A DNA stretch of 64,000 bases from NCBI RefSeq assembly GCF_019444005.1, contig NZ_CP049304.1, positions 2,356,001 to 2,420,000 on the forward strand. Direction: 5' to 3'. Below are positions 16,216 through 26,063 of this stretch, one piece after another (the stretch's first letter is position 1; each line of letters begins with the position of its first letter). Under the pieces are notes generated by a model. It was not told the DNA's origin. It did not search any database and was given only the letters and a program-made list of their open reading frames with translations. This stretch comes from Liquorilactobacillus nagelii DSM 13675. GTDB lineage: Bacteria; Bacillota; Bacilli; Lactobacillales; Lactobacillaceae. A program made the translations under genes and the position numbers.

Positions 16216-17574
16216 TTGAAACAAGAAAAAGTATTAACAAAAGGGATGAAATTTAAAAAGATTTCAACTGCTAAAAGTTTGAGTGAAGTAAATGGAACAA
16301 TTCGGGTTCCACGAAATGCTAGTTTTTTCAAGACACTATTAGCGTATACAGGACCTGGGATCTTGATTGCGGTCGGATATATGGATCCAGGAAACTGGAT
16401 TACTTCTATTTCTAGTGGTTCACAGTACAAATATCGTCTGCTATCGGTGATCTTAATTTCAAGTTTGATTGCGATGTTGCTGCAAGAAATGTGTGCTCGC
16501 TTGGGAATTGTAACCGGAAAAGATTTAGCTCAACTGACACGAGAACATACTTCTAAATGGGGGGGATTTTTTCTTTGGATTATCGCTGAACTGGCAATTA
16601 TGGCAACCGATATTGCTGAAGTAATCGGCTCCGGAATTGCGCTTAAGCTACTATTTAAAATACCATTAATTGCAGGTATTTTAATTACAACAGCGGATGT
16701 TTTACTGTTGCTATTCTTATTGAAACTTGGTTTTCGTAAAATTGAAGCAATTATTGCTGCTTTGGTCATTACGATTTTAGGTGTTTTTTCCTATGAAGTG
16801 TTGTTGGCTGGACCAAATGTGGCTGAAATTTTTAAGGGCTATGTTCCAAGCAAACAAATTGTTCTTAATAACTCAATGCTTTATTTAACTTTAGGAATTG
16901 TGGGGGCCACTGTCATGCCACATGATTTGTACTTAGGCTCATCGATTTCACAAACACGATCAGTTGATCGGCATGATCCACAAATGGTAGCGAAAGCTTT
17001 ACGTTTTAGTAAGTTGGATTCAAATATTCAATTAATAGTCGCTTTTGTTGTTAATAGTTTATTGTTGATTCTTGGCGCTGCTTTATTTTATGGGACAACT
17101 AGTAAAACGGGACAATTTGCTGATTTGTTTTATTCACTTGATAATTCAAAAATTATCGGGGGGATTGCTAGTCCTTTATTAAGCATTTTGTTTGCCGTTG
17201 CTTTACTAGCCTCGGGTCAAAGTTCAACTATTACAGGGACTTTGGCTGGACAAGTTGTAATGGAAGGCTTTATCCACTTGAAGGTTTCGCCTTGGATTCA
17301 GCGCTTGGTGACACGTTTGTTTTCGGTGACTCCGGTATTAATCTTTGCAATTTACTATCAAGGAAATGAAGTGGAGTTAGAAAAACTACTAACCTTTTCA
17401 CAGGTCTTTTTAAGTATTGCTTTGCCATTTGCAGCAATCCCACTAGTTATTTTTACGAGCAGTACAAAAATTATGGGAAGGTTTGCTAATCGAAAATTGA
17501 CGAATATTCTAGCTTGGCTGGCAACACTGGTTTTGGTTATTTTAAATGTCTATTTGATTTTTAACACGCTTTGA
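16216..17574 (+). CDS. mntH: Nramp-family divalent metal transporter (MntH)
   Basis: A proton-coupled Mn2+/Fe2+ importer of the plasma membrane with 11 helices. Helix 1 carries GYMDPGNW, with the metal-binding Asp and Asn, and helix 6 carries [14 protein letters not shown]. The Met of MPH is the residue that favours Mn/Fe over Mg and Ca, so this is a classic MntH rather than an Nramp-related Mg transporter. Start is uncertain: TTG 16216 follows GGAGATGAG by about 9 bases and is preferred (452 residues); ATG 16207 and TTG 16201 are in frame but overlap the ribosome site. It is second in the unit behind leader RNA B. Confidence 0.88.
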   Translation: MKQEKVLTKGMKFKKISTAKSLSEVNGTIRVPRNASFFKTLLAYTGPGILIAVGYMDPGNWITSISSGSQYKYRLLSVILISSLIAMLLQEMCARLGIVTGKDLAQLTREHTSKWGGFFLWIIAELAIMATDIAEVIGSGIALKLLFKIPLIAGILITTADVLLLLFLLKLGFRKIEAIIAALVITILGVFSYEVLLAGPNVAEIFKGYVPSKQIVLNNSMLYLTLGIVGATVMPHDLYLGSSISQTRSVDRHDPQMVAKALRFSKLDSNIQLIVAFVVNSLLLILGAALFYGTTSKTGQFADLFYSLDNSKIIGGIASPLLSILFAVALLASGQSSTITGTLAGQVVMEGFIHLKVSPWIQRLVTRLFSVTPVLIFAIYYQGNEVELEKLLTFSQVFLSIALPFAAIPLVIFTSSTKIMGRFANRKLTNILAWLATLVLVILNVYLIFNTL

Positions 17575-17581
17575 TTGAAGC

Positions 17582-17610
17582 TTGTGCCGCTTGACTTGAT
17601 TTGGTATACT
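17582..17610 (+). promoter_or_regulatory. Promoter of the short leader RNA C
   Basis: TTGTGC (17582-17587) and TATACT (17605-17610) are spaced by exactly 17 bp. This places the transcript start near 17617, only about 8 bases before the conserved hairpin of copy C. Confidence 0.55.
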
Positions 17611-17616
17611 GAAAAA

Positions 17617-17706
17617 AATTAATAAGCGATGACGTTCGCTAATGGAGTTCCTGATGACGTCTACAATGACTTTCTGGTAAAAGAAGGTTTTTGTAGACTT
17701 TTTTTA
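17617..17706 (+). ncRNA. Minimal leader RNA C with the shared 3' module
   Basis: It contains only the 3' module of copies A and B: hairpin AGCGA-TGACGT-TCGCT (17625-17640), a 12-base linker, then TGATGACGTC (17652-17661). A terminator follows in which GTCTACAA (17659-17666) pairs with TTGTAGAC (17691-17698) before seven T. The stem bases vary among A, B and C while pairing and the TGACGT loop stay constant, which supports a real RNA hairpin. The GACGT of the loop can pair with ACGTC at the terminator foot. Confidence 0.62.
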
Positions 17707-17736
17707 TGAGAAAAAATTTTATACGAGGTGATTAAT

Positions 17737-18423
17737 ATGAAACCAGCAAGAAAAATAGTTCCAGCGTTGAATTCTGAATTAAGGACAGAAATTGTTAAAG
17801 CTCCAGAAATTATTAAAAATGCAACGGGAATTAATTTATATGGTAAGCGAATCAAAAGCATTATTTATACAATGGATGTGGCCGTAATCGCTAATTGTAA
17901 TGCCGATGCTGTTCTAGCGGTTTATCCGTGGACACCAAATACTAAGATTATTGATGCAATTGCTACAATTTCACATGTACCTATTCTTGCTGGGATCGGC
18001 GGCGGCTTAACTAAAGGGTTACGATCGGCAACAATTGGCCTTTTTGCTGAAGAACATGGTGTTCAAGCAGTTGTGCTAAATGCCCCAACAACCATTGAAA
18101 CAATAAAATCTGTTCATAAAGTTGTTGATGTCCCGCTGATCTATACAGTTGTTAATCAAAATGTTGATCTACGTGAGCGGATTCAGGCTGGAGTTAAGGC
18201 TTTTAATATCGCCGGTGGTAAAAAAACAGCTGAATTAGTTGCTTGGGTGCGCCATCAAATTGCAGTGGAAGCACCAAATTTTCCATTAATAGCATCAGGC
18301 GGCAGGACTACAGCTGAAATTCAAGCAACGATCGATGCTGGAGCAAATGCAATTAGCTTTACTGCCTATGGAATGACAGAAGCAATTTTTCAACACAAAA
18401 TGGAACAGTATCGAGAAAGGTAA
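17737..18423 (+). CDS. TIM-barrel protein of unknown function
   Basis: A 228-residue soluble protein with a beta/alpha-barrel pattern: TMDVAVIANCNADAVLAVYP, then LAGIGGGLTKG, VQAVVLNAPTT, FNIAGGKKTAEL and the phosphate-site-like ending LIASGGRTTAEIQATIDAGA. The last motif resembles those of NanE, ThiE and HisF-type barrels, so a phosphorylated substrate is likely, but the reaction is not known to me. ATG 17737 was chosen because CGAGGTGA lies about 7 bases upstream; GTG 17728 is in frame. It is 9 bp upstream of a phosphatase gene and follows leader RNA C. Confidence 0.6.
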   Translation: MKPARKIVPALNSELRTEIVKAPEIIKNATGINLYGKRIKSIIYTMDVAVIANCNADAVLAVYPWTPNTKIIDAIATISHVPILAGIGGGLTKGLRSATIGLFAEEHGVQAVVLNAPTTIETIKSVHKVVDVPLIYTVVNQNVDLRERIQAGVKAFNIAGGKKTAELVAWVRHQIAVEAPNFPLIASGGRTTAEIQATIDAGANAISFTAYGMTEAIFQHKMEQYRER

Positions 18424-18432
18424 GGTTGTAAT

Positions 18433-19080
18433 ATGAAAAAAATTTATTTTGTGAGACATGGAGAAACTTACTTTAACAGGTTAAATCGCATGCAGGGGTG
18501 GTCGGATACACCGTTGACAGCTTTAGGAAAAACAACTGCTGTGAATTTTGGCAAAAAATTAATTGAAACAGCACCAAATATTTCTAAAAACATTTATTGC
18601 AGTGATACAGGACGGGCTAGTAAAACAGCTGCTAAAATCATTGAAGGTTTAAAAAATCAAAACAATCATAAATTTCAAATTGTATCTTTGAGTAATTTAA
18701 GAGAACAGTTTTATGGTAGCTATGAGGGTGTCTTGAAAACAAAAGTTTATCAAGATCTGGGATATCAAAATCTAGCTAAGCTTCTGGATGCACTGACACC
18801 CGATCAATTTCAAGATCAGTTAGCTCAAAAAGATCCATTAGGGTTAGCTGAAACCAGTGCGCAGTTTTGGCAAAGATTTTTATTAGGAATTGAACAAATT
18901 ATCGAGTGGGAAAATCAACCAGTAGTAGTTATTTGTCATAGCGCTATTTTATTAACCTTGATGGCGCGATTTGGAACAGCAACAGAATCCATAGTAGAAC
19001 CAGCTAATCTTTCACTAACAACTGTCGATTTTGAAAATGTTTATCATCCTCAAATTTTGACATATAACAAAATACTATAA
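18433..19080 (+). CDS. Histidine phosphatase (phosphoglycerate mutase-like) family protein
   Basis: A 215-residue cytosolic protein with the phosphohistidine motif FVRHGETYFN at residues 6-15, QGWSDTPLTALG, SDTGRASKTA, the acidic LREQFYGSYEG and the second His in VVICHSAI near residue 177. All four core residues (RHG, Arg, Glu, His) are present. Substrates in this family vary (sugar phosphates, cofactor precursors), and true glycolytic mutase is unlikely because of the sequence spacing. It is translated with the TIM-barrel gene, which suggests both act on the same phosphorylated metabolite. Confidence 0.8.
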   Translation: MKKIYFVRHGETYFNRLNRMQGWSDTPLTALGKTTAVNFGKKLIETAPNISKNIYCSDTGRASKTAAKIIEGLKNQNNHKFQIVSLSNLREQFYGSYEGVLKTKVYQDLGYQNLAKLLDALTPDQFQDQLAQKDPLGLAETSAQFWQRFLLGIEQIIEWENQPVVVICHSAILLTLMARFGTATESIVEPANLSLTTVDFENVYHPQILTYNKIL

Positions 19081-19105
19081 ACGATGAATTTAAAAATGAA
19101 AAGCG

Positions 19106-19137
19106 TGGGCTTAAGCAAAGCTGAAGCTCATTTTTTT
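19106..19137 (+). terminator. Terminator after the phosphatase gene
   Basis: TGGGCTTaagc pairs with gcTGAAGCTCA (one wobble) and is followed by seven T, 25 bp after the stop. Confidence 0.6.
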
Positions 19138-19369
19138 ATGGTTTGAAGAATAGCTAAATCAAACATTTTTAATTTTATCTGAGTTAGTGCTTGCCATTAA
19201 GTTGAATTAGTTTGAGTCTATTCTCGATTAATTTGCTAATTTCAGGAAGCTTTACATGATAGAAGTTTTCTTGTGATGAAAGCCTTAAATAAATGATTTG
19301 AACTCGCAAATTTTGAAAGCGTATTATTTAAAAGCGACAATTACAAAATATAGTTTGTTTTTACAAGAA
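19138..19369. other. Intergenic stretch upstream of the glycoside operon
   Basis: AT-rich DNA without ORF or clear RNA. It includes TTGAAAGCGTATTA near 19313-19326, a weak cre-like sequence. The clear operators lie just downstream (19370-19384, 19401-19415). Confidence 0.4.
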
Positions 19370-19384
19370 TGTTAACCGCTTACA
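19370..19384. promoter_or_regulatory. cre site upstream of the GPH/GH3/GH78/GH51 operon
   Basis: TGTTAACCGCTTACA, i.e. TGTAAGCGGTTAACA on the other strand, fits the CcpA operator consensus TGWAANCGNTNNCA. It lies 113 bp before the symporter start. Confidence 0.7.
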
Positions 19385-19400
19385 GGATATCCTTAACTTG

Positions 19401-19415
19401 TGAGAACGTTTTCTA
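19401..19415. promoter_or_regulatory. Second cre-like or LacI-type operator
   Basis: TGAGAACGTTTTCTA contains the near-palindrome GAGAACGTTTTC. It is 17 bp from the first site and could bind CcpA or a LacI-family repressor. Confidence 0.55.
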
Positions 19416-19496
19416 AAGTTTAAGAGGATTGGCCAGTTCGCTTAAATAATAATTTTGTTTTTTGCAAAAGCTTTTATTGAGCAGGAGGGAAACACT

Positions 19497-20924
19497 ATGA
19501 AAGAAACAGCTAAAGCAGGATTTTTTCATAAAAAAGATCTTGGTGTTGATAGTCAAGGAATTCAAAAAACAATGCGATTTAGTGACTATTTTGCTGATGG
19601 TAGTGGACAATTAGTTTTAAATATTATTTCAGGTTTAGTTGGACAAATAACTTATTTTTATACGGATAAAATTGGTGTGGCTGCTGGAGCAGTTGCAACC
19701 GTGTTATTTATTGCCAAGATTGTCGATGCTTTTGCCCAGTTAGTCATGGGTCATATTATGGACAAAGGTAAGTCTAAAAAAGGAATTTGTCGTCCTTGGT
19801 TTTTAAGAATGGCCATTCCAGCTATGTTTGTGACAATACTTTTATTCTATGTACCGCAATCTTTTAATGAAACGGGAAAATTAGGTTATATGTTGCTTAC
19901 CAATATTTTGTTAACAGCAGTAATTTATACAGCGATTGCAATTCCATATACTTCAATTATGTTTTTACGGACAAAAAGCCAAGAAGAACGTTCTATCATG
20001 GGAACTTGGCGGGCAGCTTTAGGATATATTGCTGGATCTTTTATATCAATGTTAGTTATTCCAATTACTAACTTACTGGGCGGTACTGCAGCTGCTTGGT
20101 TGAAATTAGCAATTATTCTTGGTGTTATTGAATTTCTATGTTTAATCTTTTTATATCGTCATTCTCGTGAAAATAGTGATGTTAATTCAACTGTTGTAGC
20201 TGCGAAAAATGTTGATGAGCATGTTTCGTTAGGTGAAGGTGCAAAAATCTTATTTAAAAATAAATATTGGATTATCATGTTAATTGTTCAGTTTTGTTTC
20301 CAGACAACTTATGGAATCAGCGGTGCTAGTGGAGCCTATTATGCAAAATGGGTGCTAGGCAGTGATAACTATGTTGCATTGATGGGATTAGCAGGCTTAA
20401 TCCCCACTATATTAGGCTTTTTTATCATTTCGCCGATGGTAAAAAAATTCGGTGTCACCAAAACAATGAAAATTTCAGCCTGGGTTGTTTTAATTAGTAA
20501 TGCAATTCGTGTGTTTATGCCATCAAGTTTAATTGCTACTTTGGTTTTTGGTGCAACAGCAACTTTAGGAACGGTTCCCCCAATGGCTTTAATCTCAGTT
20601 ATGACTAACAATTGTGTTGATTATAATGAGTGGAAAACGGGCAAACGTTTATTAGGGATGACAAATAGTGCAACTGGTTTTGGTGGTCAGGTTGGTTCTG
20701 GTTTAGGAGCATCAGTTATTGGATGGTTGTTAGCTTTAGGAGCATATAATGATGCTGCCGCAACTCAACCGACAAGTGCGATTTATGCAATTTACAGTTT
20801 TTCAATCTATATTCCAATCATTATTCAGGTAATTATTTTACTTTGCCTCAGCCGTTATGATTTGGAAAGTAAAATGGGTGTGATTGTTAAAGACTTAAAA
20901 GAAAGAAAGAATAAAGCAAAATAG
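19497..20924 (+). CDS. GPH-family glycoside:cation symporter
   Basis: A 475-residue, 12-helix carrier of the glycoside-pentoside-hexuronide family (MelB/XynP type). Marks are MRFSDYFADGSGQLVLNII near residue 27, FIAKIVDAFAQLVMGHIMDK near 77 (the acidic cation-site helix) and RSIMGTWRAA. No PTS IIA tail is fused at the C-terminus. It is the first gene of an operon with GH3, GH78 and GH51 enzymes, so an intact plant glycoside or rhamnosyl/arabinosyl oligosaccharide is the likely cargo. The ATG at 19497 after GCAGGAGGG was preferred to an in-frame ATG 14 codons upstream. Cre sites precede the operon. Confidence 0.85.
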   Translation: MKETAKAGFFHKKDLGVDSQGIQKTMRFSDYFADGSGQLVLNIISGLVGQITYFYTDKIGVAAGAVATVLFIAKIVDAFAQLVMGHIMDKGKSKKGICRPWFLRMAIPAMFVTILLFYVPQSFNETGKLGYMLLTNILLTAVIYTAIAIPYTSIMFLRTKSQEERSIMGTWRAALGYIAGSFISMLVIPITNLLGGTAAAWLKLAIILGVIEFLCLIFLYRHSRENSDVNSTVVAAKNVDEHVSLGEGAKILFKNKYWIIMLIVQFCFQTTYGISGASGAYYAKWVLGSDNYVALMGLAGLIPTILGFFIISPMVKKFGVTKTMKISAWVVLISNAIRVFMPSSLIATLVFGATATLGTVPPMALISVMTNNCVDYNEWKTGKRLLGMTNSATGFGGQVGSGLGASVIGWLLALGAYNDAAATQPTSAIYAIYSFSIYIPIIIQVIILLCLSRYDLESKMGVIVKDLKERKNKAK

Positions 20925-20956
20925 GCAATTATGAGATTAAGTCAGGAGAGAGAGAA

Positions 20957-23224
20957 ATGGATTCAAAAAAAATAACTGAAATTATTGATAAAATGTCAGT
21001 GGAAGAAAAAGCGAGTTTTTGTTCAGGGGAAAATTTCTGGTTTTTAAAGAAAAATGAAAAATTTGGCATTCCACAAGTTATGGTTTCTGATGGACCACAT
21101 GGACTACGTAAACAAGAGTCTAAAGCAGATCATTTAGGAATTGAAAAAAGTGTAGCAGCAGTTTGTTTTCCGGCAGGCTGTTTGAGCGCAGCTAGTTTCG
21201 ATCCCGAAATAACTGAAATGTTAGGTGATAGTCTTGGACAAGAATGCCAACATTTTGATGTTGCAACCATCTTAGGCCCCTCGGTTAACATCAAACGTTC
21301 TCCATTAGGTGGAAGAAATTTTGAATATTATTCAGAAGATCCGCTAGTTGCTAGCAAAATGGCTACTGGTTTTATTAAGGGTGTACAAAGACATCATGTT
21401 GGAACCAGTATTAAACATTTTTTAGCTAACAACCAAGAAACTCGCCGAATGACCAGTTCTTCTAATATTGATGAACGGACTTTACGAGAACTTTATCTAT
21501 CAGCTTTTGAGGGTGCAATTAAGAAAGCTAAACCTTGGACTGTCATGAGTTCTTATAATAGGGTAAATGGCGAGTATGTTGGTGATAGCAAGCACTTTTT
21601 AACAGATATTTTACGTAAAGAGTGGGGCTTTGACGGTATGGTCATGAGCGATTGGGGCGGAGTTAATGACCGTGTCAAGTCATTAAAAGCTGGTCTTGAC
21701 TTAGAGATGCCAGGAACCGGTGAGGAAACAACCCAACAAATTATTGCTGCGGTTGAGAATGGTAGCTTAAGCAATAAAGAGTTAGATCAAGCTGTTAAAC
21801 GGATTTTGACTTTTATTTTTAAATATGTCGATCAGCATAATTCAAAAGATCCACTTGACCTAGAACATGATCATCGCGTCGCTCAAACAGTAGCTGAGGA
21901 ATCAATTATTTTATTAAAGAATGCAGATCAGGTGCTACCATTGAATTCAACTCAAAAAGTTGCGTTAATTGGTGAATATGCGGTAACCCCCCGTTATCAA
22001 GGTGGTGGTAGTTCCCACATTAACAGCTTTAAGGTTGTTTCAGCAGTTGCAGCAGCCGAGAAAATGGGACTTGATTTTGATTATGCGGCTGGTTTTAATG
22101 ATCAAGATCAATCAGAAGGCGAAAAACTATTACAACAAGCGGTCGCAGTGGCTAAAAAAAGTCAAGTTGCAGTTGTTTTTGCCGGGTTACCTGATAGTTT
22201 TGAATCTGAGGGATACGATCGGACTAAAATGCAGTTACCAGAATATCAAAATAAATTGATTACTGCAGTAGCTGAAGTACAACCAAATACAATTGTTATT
22301 TTGCATAACGGTTCACCAGTAGAAATGCCATGGATTAATGAAGTTAAAGGTGTGATTGAAACATATTTGGGCGGTCAAGCTGTAGGCCAAGCTGTGGTTA
22401 ATATTTTAACAGGAAAAGTTAATCCATCGGGAAAACTAGCTGAGACATTTCCAGTTCATTTAGAAGATAATCCATCATATTTATTCTATGGTGGTCAAGG
22501 TGATCAGGTTGATTATCGGGAAGGGGTGTTTGTTGGATATCGCTATTACACCTCTAAAAAACAACCGGTTCTTTTCCCATTTGGTCATGGTTTGTCTTAT
22601 ACAAGTTTTGCCTATAGCAATTTAATTTTAGATCAAGAACAAATTGATGATACTGACCGCTTAACTGTAAATGTGGACATCACTAATACCGGTAAAGTTG
22701 CTGGAAAAGAAGTTGTTGAATTATATGTTGCCTCAGAAAAAGGAAAGATAATTCGTCCAGTTATTGAATTAAAAGCTTTCCAAAAAATATTGTTGCAACC
22801 TGGCGAAACACAGACAGTATCATTTGAACTAGATAAGAAGGCATTTGCCTATTGGGAAACTAAATTACATGATTGGCATGTTGAAACTGGAAAATATACA
22901 ATAAAAATTGGTAGTTCAGTGAATGATATTCGTTTAGAAAAACAAGTTAAGGTTTTAACAACAACGAGAATTCCAGTTGAGTATAATTTGAACTCGACAA
23001 TGGGAGATATTCTTGCAGATCCAGTAGCAGGGCCTAAGTTACAAGCGATGATGCAACAGTCTGCACCAACTGATGTTAAACAAGATGATCCTGATGCTGC
23101 AGTTTCACAGGAAATGATGGTAGCAATGGTGCAATCAATGCCGTTAAGACAGTTATTGAGTTTTGTTCCTGGAGTAACACTAACTCAACTAAATCAAATG
23201 CTAACCGTTTTGAATCAAAAATAG
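20957..23224 (+). CDS. GH3 beta-glucosidase
   Basis: A 755-residue glycoside hydrolase family 3 enzyme without signal peptide, so intracellular. Domain order: N-terminal barrel with SDGPHGLRKQ, KHFLANNQE and the nucleophile Asp in VMSDWGGVNDR (about residue 231); alpha/beta domain with ILLKNADQVLPL; fibronectin-III-like domain near 560-670; then a helical tail (about 675-755) with TMGDILADP and SMPLRQLLSF. The catalytic acid of such enzymes is in the second domain. It probably removes beta-D-glucose (possibly beta-xylose) from imported glycosides after rhamnose or arabinose is trimmed by its operon partners. Confidence 0.9.
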   Translation: MDSKKITEIIDKMSVEEKASFCSGENFWFLKKNEKFGIPQVMVSDGPHGLRKQESKADHLGIEKSVAAVCFPAGCLSAASFDPEITEMLGDSLGQECQHFDVATILGPSVNIKRSPLGGRNFEYYSEDPLVASKMATGFIKGVQRHHVGTSIKHFLANNQETRRMTSSSNIDERTLRELYLSAFEGAIKKAKPWTVMSSYNRVNGEYVGDSKHFLTDILRKEWGFDGMVMSDWGGVNDRVKSLKAGLDLEMPGTGEETTQQIIAAVENGSLSNKELDQAVKRILTFIFKYVDQHNSKDPLDLEHDHRVAQTVAEESIILLKNADQVLPLNSTQKVALIGEYAVTPRYQGGGSSHINSFKVVSAVAAAEKMGLDFDYAAGFNDQDQSEGEKLLQQAVAVAKKSQVAVVFAGLPDSFESEGYDRTKMQLPEYQNKLITAVAEVQPNTIVILHNGSPVEMPWINEVKGVIETYLGGQAVGQAVVNILTGKVNPSGKLAETFPVHLEDNPSYLFYGGQGDQVDYREGVFVGYRYYTSKKQPVLFPFGHGLSYTSFAYSNLILDQEQIDDTDRLTVNVDITNTGKVAGKEVVELYVASEKGKIIRPVIELKAFQKILLQPGETQTVSFELDKKAFAYWETKLHDWHVETGKYTIKIGSSVNDIRLEKQVKVLTTTRIPVEYNLNSTMGDILADPVAGPKLQAMMQQSAPTDVKQDDPDAAVSQEMMVAMVQSMPLRQLLSFVPGVTLTQLNQMLTVLNQK

Positions 23225-23248
23225 CATTATATTAGGAGGAAATATACG

Positions 23249-26005
23249 ATGGAGATTATTGAAATTTTAGTTGATTCTTTAATAAAACCAATCGGAATTG
23301 ATACACAACAACCAACTTTTTCATGGAAGTTAGCTTCAGAGCAACAAAACACTGTGCAGACGGCTTTTGAGCTAAAGGTTTTTTCAGATAAGACTTTAAT
23401 TTGGGACAGTAAAAAAGAAGTAAGTAGTCAATCAACATTTAATGTATATCAAGGGCCAAAATTGCAAGCACAGACTAAATATTTAGTTGAAGTGACTGTT
23501 TGGGATAATCATCATCAACAAGCACAGGCAGAAACAGAATTTGAAACGGGGTTATTTGGTGGCGATCATTTCAAAGCTGATTGGATAAGTACAAGTAAAG
23601 AAAGTCGAATAACAGGGTGCCCCGTGTTTTTTACCAATTTCTCAATTAAAGAAGAATTAGTAAGAGCTAGACTTTATGTTTCATCATTAGGAATTTATCA
23701 AGCTGAAATAAATCAGCAAAAAGTAGGAGATGCCTATTTTACTCCTGGTTGGACAAATTATAATCAGCGAATTCAGTATCAAACTTATGACGTAACAGAA
23801 CAATTGAAAACAAACAACATATTGGCAATTACAGTGGCAAATGGTTGGTATAAGGGAACATTAGGCTTTATGCCTCAAGCAGAACGTTATGGAAAAAAAG
23901 TGGCAGTTATAGCGCAAGTCAAATTAGATTATGAAGATGGCACATCACAAATAATTGCAACAGATGAAACTGATTGGCAAGTTACTGAAGGTGCACTTAG
24001 AATGGCTGAATTTTATAACGGTGAAAACTATGATAGCACTTATAGCAAAGCCGTTGTTGAACCAGTTAAAGTTATTGATAAAGATAAGTCTTTGTTGGTT
24101 GCACAGGAAGATGAATTTGTTAAGGTTATAAAGCATTTTTCAGCTAAAAAGCTAATTCAAACACCTGCGGGAGAAACAGTAATTGATTTTGGACAAAATA
24201 TTGCTGGCTTCGTGAATTTCAAAATTCAAGGAAAAACAGGTCAAAAAATAACATTGCGACATGCGGAAGCGTTAGATCAAGATGGTAATTTTTATACTGG
24301 AAATCTGAGTTTTGCTAAAGCAGAGGATACTTATATTTGTGATGGGAGTAAACAAGAATTTCATCCAAACTTTACGTATCATGGATTCAGATATATATCT
24401 TTAATAGGTTTTGAAGCTGATCAAATCGAGTTAGTGAATTTTACTGCATGGGCATTGTCTAGTGAATTAGCTAAGACTGGTTTATTTACAACTTCAAATA
24501 AATTAATTAATCAACTACAAAACAATATTGTATGGGGCCAATTGGATAATTTTGTGGATATTCCTACAGATTGTCCGCAACGGTCTGAGAGATTAGGTTG
24601 GACAGGAGATGTGAGTGCCTTTTGTCATACAGCTGTTTTTAATCGTAAAGCAGATAGTTTTTTCAAAAAATGGTTACGTGATTTGGCTAGCGAGCAAAGT
24701 GTAAAGCATGGAGTACCTCAAGTTGTTCCCGATATTGTTAATCAAGAAGGAACGGCTTTTTGGGGGGATGTTGCAACAATTCTTCCTTGGCGCCTTTATC
24801 AGACATATGGTAATCTAACCCAATTACGGGAAAATTATCCAATTATGCAACAATGGATTGAGTATATACAGAAACATACCAATGAAAAAGGACTTTGGCA
24901 AAGTGGCTATCAGTATGGTGATTGGTTGGCACTGGATGCTGAGCTACAAGGCCTGACTGATGAACGTGTTGGTGCAACTGATCGTTATTTAATTGCTAAT
25001 ATATTCTATGCTAATTCACTTAATTTAACTGCCAAGGCAGCTAATGAACTAGGGGAAGCTGAAGCAGCCGCCGCTTATCATGCGCGCTATCAAGACTTAA
25101 TGACGGCCATACGTCAAGAGTACGTTACAGCGAATGGACGTTTGGTTAGCGAGACGCAAACAGCATGTGTTTTAGCGCTACATTTTAATTTAGTTCCAGA
25201 AAAAAATCGATCGCAGGTACTAGAAAGATTGATTAACAATTTAGCAGAACATAAAAATCATTTGACGACAGGTTTTGTTGGGACACCATTTGTTTGTCAC
25301 GTGCTATCTGAAAATGGTGCACACGATTTAGCGCGTAAAATTTTACTAGCTGAGGATTGTCCGTCATGGTTATATGAAATCAGTATGGGAGCAACCACAA
25401 TTTGGGAACGTTGGGATTCGATTTTACCTGATGGCAGTTTTAATCCTAAGAATATGAATAGTTTAAATCATTATGCGTACGGGTCAATTGGAGATTGGAT
25501 GTATCGTGAAATTGGTGGTTTGAAGGAATTAGCTCCGGGTTATCGGAAATTTATGTTAAGACCACGGTTAACTAAGGGATTTACAGATGTTAATTTGAAA
25601 TTCGAATCTGTTTACGGTGCAATTATTTGCAACTGGGAATGTAAAAATCAGCAAATTAAAGTAGTAATTGAAATTCCAGCAAATACCACAGCAGAAGTTT
25701 GGTTGCCAGAAAAAGATGAAAAAATAGAATTAGGATCGGGAAAATATAGTTATCAATATGCAACACAAACAAAGCTGGAAATTCCTAAATATTCAATGGA
25801 AACGCCCCTCCACGTGGTGCTGGAAAATGATGCAGCACGTGAGTTTTTAAATCAAGCAGTTCCTGGAATGCTGGATAACCAAATGTTGCAATACGTTCAA
25901 AATGAACCGGTAAATACAGTTGCTTCGTATTCTGCAGAAGCAAGACCACTTTTTGAAAAAGTTATTGAGGTTATGAACCAAGATTTTCAAGCTCACAATA
26001 ATTAA
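23249..26005 (+). CDS. GH78 alpha-L-rhamnosidase
   Basis: A 918-residue intracellular alpha-L-rhamnosidase. The N-terminal beta domains contain YFTPGWTNYNQRIQYQTYDV (about residues 165-184). The (alpha/alpha)6 barrel has DIPTDCPQRSERLGWTGD (about 436-453), the acid/base signature of the family, and IWERWDS (about 720), where the general base Glu lies. The C-terminal beta domain follows, then a helical extension (about 850-918) with PLHVVLEND and AVPGMLDNQ. It releases L-rhamnose, which the rha operon at 45905-51105 degrades. It is 25 bp after the GH3 gene, with AGGAGG as ribosome site. Confidence 0.92.
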   Translation: MEIIEILVDSLIKPIGIDTQQPTFSWKLASEQQNTVQTAFELKVFSDKTLIWDSKKEVSSQSTFNVYQGPKLQAQTKYLVEVTVWDNHHQQAQAETEFETGLFGGDHFKADWISTSKESRITGCPVFFTNFSIKEELVRARLYVSSLGIYQAEINQQKVGDAYFTPGWTNYNQRIQYQTYDVTEQLKTNNILAITVANGWYKGTLGFMPQAERYGKKVAVIAQVKLDYEDGTSQIIATDETDWQVTEGALRMAEFYNGENYDSTYSKAVVEPVKVIDKDKSLLVAQEDEFVKVIKHFSAKKLIQTPAGETVIDFGQNIAGFVNFKIQGKTGQKITLRHAEALDQDGNFYTGNLSFAKAEDTYICDGSKQEFHPNFTYHGFRYISLIGFEADQIELVNFTAWALSSELAKTGLFTTSNKLINQLQNNIVWGQLDNFVDIPTDCPQRSERLGWTGDVSAFCHTAVFNRKADSFFKKWLRDLASEQSVKHGVPQVVPDIVNQEGTAFWGDVATILPWRLYQTYGNLTQLRENYPIMQQWIEYIQKHTNEKGLWQSGYQYGDWLALDAELQGLTDERVGATDRYLIANIFYANSLNLTAKAANELGEAEAAAAYHARYQDLMTAIRQEYVTANGRLVSETQTACVLALHFNLVPEKNRSQVLERLINNLAEHKNHLTTGFVGTPFVCHVLSENGAHDLARKILLAEDCPSWLYEISMGATTIWERWDSILPDGSFNPKNMNSLNHYAYGSIGDWMYREIGGLKELAPGYRKFMLRPRLTKGFTDVNLKFESVYGAIICNWECKNQQIKVVIEIPANTTAEVWLPEKDEKIELGSGKYSYQYATQTKLEIPKYSMETPLHVVLENDAAREFLNQAVPGMLDNQMLQYVQNEPVNTVASYSAEARPLFEKVIEVMNQDFQAHNN

Positions 26006-26063
26006 ACTTAAAAACTTCAGCAATAAAGCTATGATAAAGTTTAAGAGAAAGGGGGGAGCAAAA

